A DNA stretch of 64,000 nt, taken from assembly GCA_900319105.1 (NCBI GenBank), contig ONND01000001.1, positions 62,001-126,000 of the forward strand, given 5' to 3'. The DNA is from an uncultured Bacteroidales bacterium. GTDB lineage: Bacteria; Bacteroidota; Bacteroidia; Bacteroidales; Paludibacteraceae. The notes under the pieces are model-generated. The model had not been told where the DNA came from, ran no database searches, and was given only the letters and a program-made list of their open reading frames with translations. Position numbers and translations under genes: made by a program. Shown here piece by piece: positions 61,489 to 64,000 of this stretch (positions are counted from its first letter, which is position 1; each line of letters starts with the position of its first letter).

Positions 61489-61581
61489 AGATTGAGGCTA
61501 ACAAGTCTCACGTTTTTTATATACATTTTAATGATAACCAATCCCCGAAGGCGTAAGAAGGGAATTAATTCTATTAAAGCA

Positions 61582-62073
61582 ATGAAAAAAATTTTGTATG
61601 TAATTGCCGCTACATTATGTTTGGTGGCATGTGAAAAGAAAACACTTGATGACAATTCTGCAAACAATAGTGATTATGTGGATTTGGGATTGCCTTCCGG
61701 TACAAAGTGGAAGGTTGTAAATGAACTTAATCCGCAAGATTCTAACGGTTTTTATACTTTTGATGGAGCATGTGGAACTTTTGGAAAAAATCTTCCTACA
61801 GAAAAGCAGTGGGAAGAGCTGAAGAAAAATTGTACTTGGGAATGGAACGAGAATGAATACATTGTAAAAGGCTCTAATGGTATGTCCATCGTTCTGCCCG
61901 CGGCAGGCTGTCGAAAAGGAGACGGAAGTGTGTACTACGTGGGTTCATGTGGTTATTATTGGTCGTCCACTGGTGGTTCAAATGACGCGTGGGGCTTGTA
62001 CTTCACTTCGAACGGAGTGGGCGTGCCAGCCTCCCCTAGTTACTATGGTTGTTCTATTCGTCTTGTTCGTTAG
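61582..62073 (+). CDS. FISUMP/DUF1566 lipoprotein, possible DGR target
   Basis: Surface lipoprotein of 163 residues with lipobox VAC (~residue 14). The Fib_succ_major (FISUMP) domain shows DLGLPSGTKW, LPTEKQWEELKKNC, IVLPAAGCR, YYWSST and the C-terminal GCSIRLVR. This C-type-lectin-like fold is a common target of diversity-generating retroelements. The last 14 codons all end in C or T, as expected if AAC/AAT template codons had been randomised. No template repeat or reverse transcriptase is visible, so it would be a remote target. The start at 61582 gives a lipoprotein signal. The gene body is more AT-rich than its neighbours. Confidence 0.75.
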   Translation: MKKILYVIAATLCLVACEKKTLDDNSANNSDYVDLGLPSGTKWKVVNELNPQDSNGFYTFDGACGTFGKNLPTEKQWEELKKNCTWEWNENEYIVKGSNGMSIVLPAAGCRKGDGSVYYVGSCGYYWSSTGGSNDAWGLYFTSNGVGVPASPSYYGCSIRLVR

Positions 62074-62113
62074 TATTATGCAAGAAAAGGCAAAAAATAA
62101 ATCATAGTTCTTC

Positions 62114-62150
62114 ATGCAAGCAGGTGGGCGAGATACCCATCTGCTTGCAT
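62114..62150. repeat. 15-bp inverted repeat downstream of the FISUMP gene
   Basis: ATGCAAGCAGGTGGG (62114-62128) pairs with CCCATCTGCTTGCAT (62136-62150) with one G-T pair around a 7-nt loop. No T run follows, so it is either a weak terminator or a hairpin/cruciform such as those seen after DGR variable regions. Confidence 0.7.
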
Positions 62151-62245
62151 TATAAAAGAATCTTAATAATCGGAAACTTTTGTACCGGTGTGCCTAAAGA
62201 CACGCTACTTTTTTCCTGATTCGTATGTTCTTGTGTTCTCCTTGG

Positions 62246-62336
62246 AAGATGGTCCCGTGATGGTCAAGTGAAAAGACCTATGTCGGAAGATAGTTCTAAT
62301 GAGCATTGAATAATTTGATCATCACGGGACCATCTT
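62246..62336. repeat. 22-bp inverted repeat flanking 47 bp (MITE-like or long hairpin)
   Basis: The left arm (62246-62267, AAGATGGTCCCGTGATGG..) and right arm (62315-62336, ..ATCACGGGACCATCTT) match at 20 of 22 positions. The enclosed 47 nt has no ORF. The rest of 62151-62489 holds no gene that I can support. Confidence 0.75.
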
Positions 62337-62415
62337 ATAATGACTAAATAACGAAGCACCAATAACACCTATCCACCTTTCTTTAATAATTGACAATAAT
62401 TACGCTCATATAAGC

Positions 62416-62447
62416 AACAACGCACTCCCAAATGAGAGTGCGTTGTT
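62416..62447. terminator. Intrinsic terminator downstream of ppdK
   Basis: AACAACGCACTC pairs with GAGTGCGTTGTT around an 8-nt loop. It lies 43 bp past the ppdK stop on the minus strand. Confidence 0.75.
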
Positions 62448-62454
62448 TATATAC

Positions 62455-62487
62455 TCCCTTCCTTTTAGGGAAGGGTGGGATTAGGCT
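62455..62487. repeat. GC-rich REP-like element (site F)
   Basis: cccttccttttagggaagggtgggattaggctt-type sequence (shown here in parts: CCCTTCC, GGGAAGGG, TGGGATTAGG) lies immediately past the ppdK stop. It shares the TAGGCTT tail with site E. Confidence 0.7.
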
Positions 62488-62489
62488 TC

Positions 62490-64000
62490 TTATTGCTCAT
62501 CCTCGACGGCGGCTTGAGCGGCTGCGAGACGTGCGATAGGAACGCGGAACGGGCTGCAAGATGCGTAGTTCATGCCGACACGGGCACAGAACTTAACAGA
62601 GCTCGGCTCGCCGCCGTGCTCGCCGCAGATACCGGTACGGAGTCCCGGACGAACGGCACGACCTTTCTCTACAGCCATCTTGATCAACTGACCAACACCG
62701 TTCTGGTCGAGTACCTGGAACGGATCGACTTTCAGGATCTTCTTTTCGAGGTAAGCCGGCAAGAACGAAGCGATATCGTCACGGCTGTAACCGAAGGTCA
62801 TCTGGGTCAAGTCGTTGGTACCGAAGGAGAAGTACTGAGCCTCTGTAGCGATGCGGTCTGCGGTCAGAGCTGCACGCGGGATCTCAATCATTGTACCAAT
62901 CTCGAACTCCACCTCTACGCCATACTCAGCGAATACCTCTTTCGCTACGCGCTGGATAATCTCTTTCTGTTGTTTCAACTCATAGAGAATACCGATCAGC
63001 GGCACCATGATCTCCGGCATCGGGTTCTTGCCCTCCTTCTTCAGTTCGCAAGCGGCGCTCAAAATGGCGCGGGTCTGCATAGCGGTGATCTCAGGGAAGG
63101 TGATACCCAGACGGCAGCCGCGGTGACCGAGCATCGGGTTGTTCTCTGCCAACTGAGCTACACGGGTCTGGATCTCCTCAACGGAAACGCCCATCTCTTT
63201 CGCCATCTGCTCTTGTCCCTTCAGATCATGCGGTACGAACTCGTGCAAAGGCGGATCGAGCAGACGGATGTTCACAGGCAGTCCGTCCATAGCGTCCAAG
63301 ATACCTTTGAAGTCAGCCTTCTGGTACGGCAGCAGTTTAGCCAGTGCTTTCTCGCGGCCCTCGCTGTCCTTGGCGAGAATCATCTCACGCATGGCGATAA
63401 TCTTCTGGTCGTCGAAGAACATGTGCTCGGTACGTGTCAGACCGATACCCTTTGCGCCGAAAGCACGTGCCACAGCAGCGTCGTGCGGCGTATCGGCGTT
63501 GGTACGAACCTGCAGGTGTGTATATTTGTCGCAGAGGTCCATGAGCGCCTTGAAGTCACCGCTGAGCTCAGCAGCCTTGGTCGGGATCTCACCTGCGTAA
63601 ACCTGTCCGGTAGAACCGTTGAGGGAGATATAATCGCCCTCTTTGTAGGTCACGCCCTCAATCTTAACCGTCTTGGCTTTGTAGTCCACCTGGATAGCAC
63701 CTGCGCCGGAAACGCAGCACTTACCCATACCGCGGGCAACGACAGCTGCGTGGCTGGTCATACCGCCGCGTGCGGTGAGGATACCCTCGGCTGCAGACAT
63801 ACCTGCGAGGTCCTCAGGGCTGGTCTCGATACGAACCATGATAACCTTGTGTCCGTTCTGGTGCCACTCCTGAGCATCGTCAGCGTGGAAGACAATCTGT
63901 CCGCACGCAGCGCCCGGAGAAGCAGGCAGACCCTGGGTGATGACTTTCGCTTTCTTGAGCGCGTCCTTGTCAAAGACAGGGTGGAGCAGCTCGTCCAGTT
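62490..64000 (-). CDS. ppdK: Pyruvate, phosphate dikinase (5' part outside window)
   Basis: Interconverts pyruvate + ATP + Pi and phosphoenolpyruvate + AMP + PPi. About 503 C-terminal residues are visible. The phosphohistidine domain carries [15 protein letters not shown] (catalytic His). The PEP-binding barrel has [30 protein letters not shown] and [13 protein letters not shown], and ends with the catalytic Cys in GICGEHGG. The gene runs off the right edge, so its start and ATP-grasp domain are not seen. It is followed by a REP-like element and a terminator. Confidence 0.95.
   Translation of the reverse strand, partial: LDELLHPVFDKDALKKAKVITQGLPASPGAACGQIVFHADDAQEWHQNGHKVIMVRIETSPEDLAGMSAAEGILTARGGMTSHAAVVARGMGKCCVSGAGAIQVDYKAKTVKIEGVTYKEGDYISLNGSTGQVYAGEIPTKAAELSGDFKALMDLCDKYTHLQVRTNADTPHDAAVARAFGAKGIGLTRTEHMFFDDQKIIAMREMILAKDSEGREKALAKLLPYQKADFKGILDAMDGLPVNIRLLDPPLHEFVPHDLKGQEQMAKEMGVSVEEIQTRVAQLAENNPMLGHRGCRLGITFPEITAMQTRAILSAACELKKEGKNPMPEIMVPLIGILYELKQQKEIIQRVAKEVFAEYGVEVEFEIGTMIEIPRAALTADRIATEAQYFSFGTNDLTQMTFGYSRDDIASFLPAYLEKKILKVDPFQVLDQNGVGQLIKMAVEKGRAVRPGLRTGICGEHGGEPSSVKFCARVGMNYASCSPFRVPIARLAAAQAAVEDEQ

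Noticed and set aside
61456..61581. Longer FISUMP protein starting inside the structured element
   Set aside because: The extension lacks a signal sequence and overlaps the hairpins; ATG 61582 gives a standard lipoprotein signal.
61243..61581. tmRNA or SRP RNA
   Set aside because: The tRNA-like ends of tmRNA and the GGAAGG..AGCAG core of SRP RNA are absent.
62246..62336. Invertible promoter (inverton)
   Set aside because: The 47-bp core is shorter than known invertible promoters and has no TAnnTTTG element; kept only as an inverted repeat.

Overview
This window reads as chromosomal DNA of a Bacteroidales bacterium, probably an uncultured gut or rumen lineage. Four things point there. The promoters follow the Bacteroidota TTG / TAnnTTTG pattern. 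Type IX secretion (T9SS) C-terminal sorting domains are present. Nutrient uptake is of Sus/Btu type, with TonB receptors and surface lipoproteins. The proteins themselves are Bacteroidota-like (Rho with a long disordered insert, SusA-like GH13, GldF, DUF4465). I cannot assign a genus.

Layout. 1-1208 (-): 3' part of rho. 1439-9824 (+): surface polysaccharide operon with GDP-fucose synthesis (gmd, fcl), a deacetylase-like protein, a WlbA-like sugar dehydrogenase, two Wza-like export lipoproteins and a Wzc-like tyrosine kinase with Tyr-rich ends. 9914-11395: DUF1846 protein. 11396-18170: vitamin B12 locus (cobalamin riboswitch, BtuB, BtuG-like fusion lipoprotein, DUF4465 protein, BtuF). 18154-21974 (-): Cys-rich CWC protein, GH13 amylase, YihY membrane protein, RNase P RNA and tRNA-Gly(CCC). 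22337-31590 (+): VWA lipoprotein, carboxyltransferase, serC-serA, a T9SS type B protein and an M3 peptidase. 31634-40456 (-): a candidate small RNA, YfcE-like phosphoesterase, GldF, nucleoside transporter, prfC, pheT and a two-gene LTA-synthase-like system. 40820-53362 (+): two pectinesterases, YidE-type transporter, MATE pump, phosphopantetheinyl transferase, dnaX, YgiQ and an M23 peptidase. 53405-54103 (-): Crp-type regulator, divergent from an RND efflux operon (54258-59766). 59802-61175: FprA flavodiiron protein plus rubredoxin. 61243-62073: a structured leader and a FISUMP lipoprotein with features of a DGR target. 62490-64000 (-): 3' part of ppdK.

The strongest unexplained signals are these. 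(1) Short tandem arrays with units of 7, 8 or 11 bp whose total length stays near 40-44 bp. Arrays of 7-bp units (six units = 42 bp, divisible by 3) occur inside genes, including pheT, and form start codons and signal peptides. The 8- and 11-bp arrays seen here are all intergenic. (2) GC-rich hairpin (REP-like) elements at six sites, three of them in coding sequence; one appears to have truncated a pectinesterase. (3) An LTA-synthase-like protein split in two, with the halves in reversed order. (4) Eleven promoters with an identical 20-nt spacer and an extended shared core. (5) A promoter-to-terminator unit without an ORF (candidate ncRNA). (6) A FISUMP lipoprotein whose 3' end looks like a DGR variable region, with no template or reverse transcriptase in the window.

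All functional names rest on recognising motifs by eye. No database or folding computation was run.
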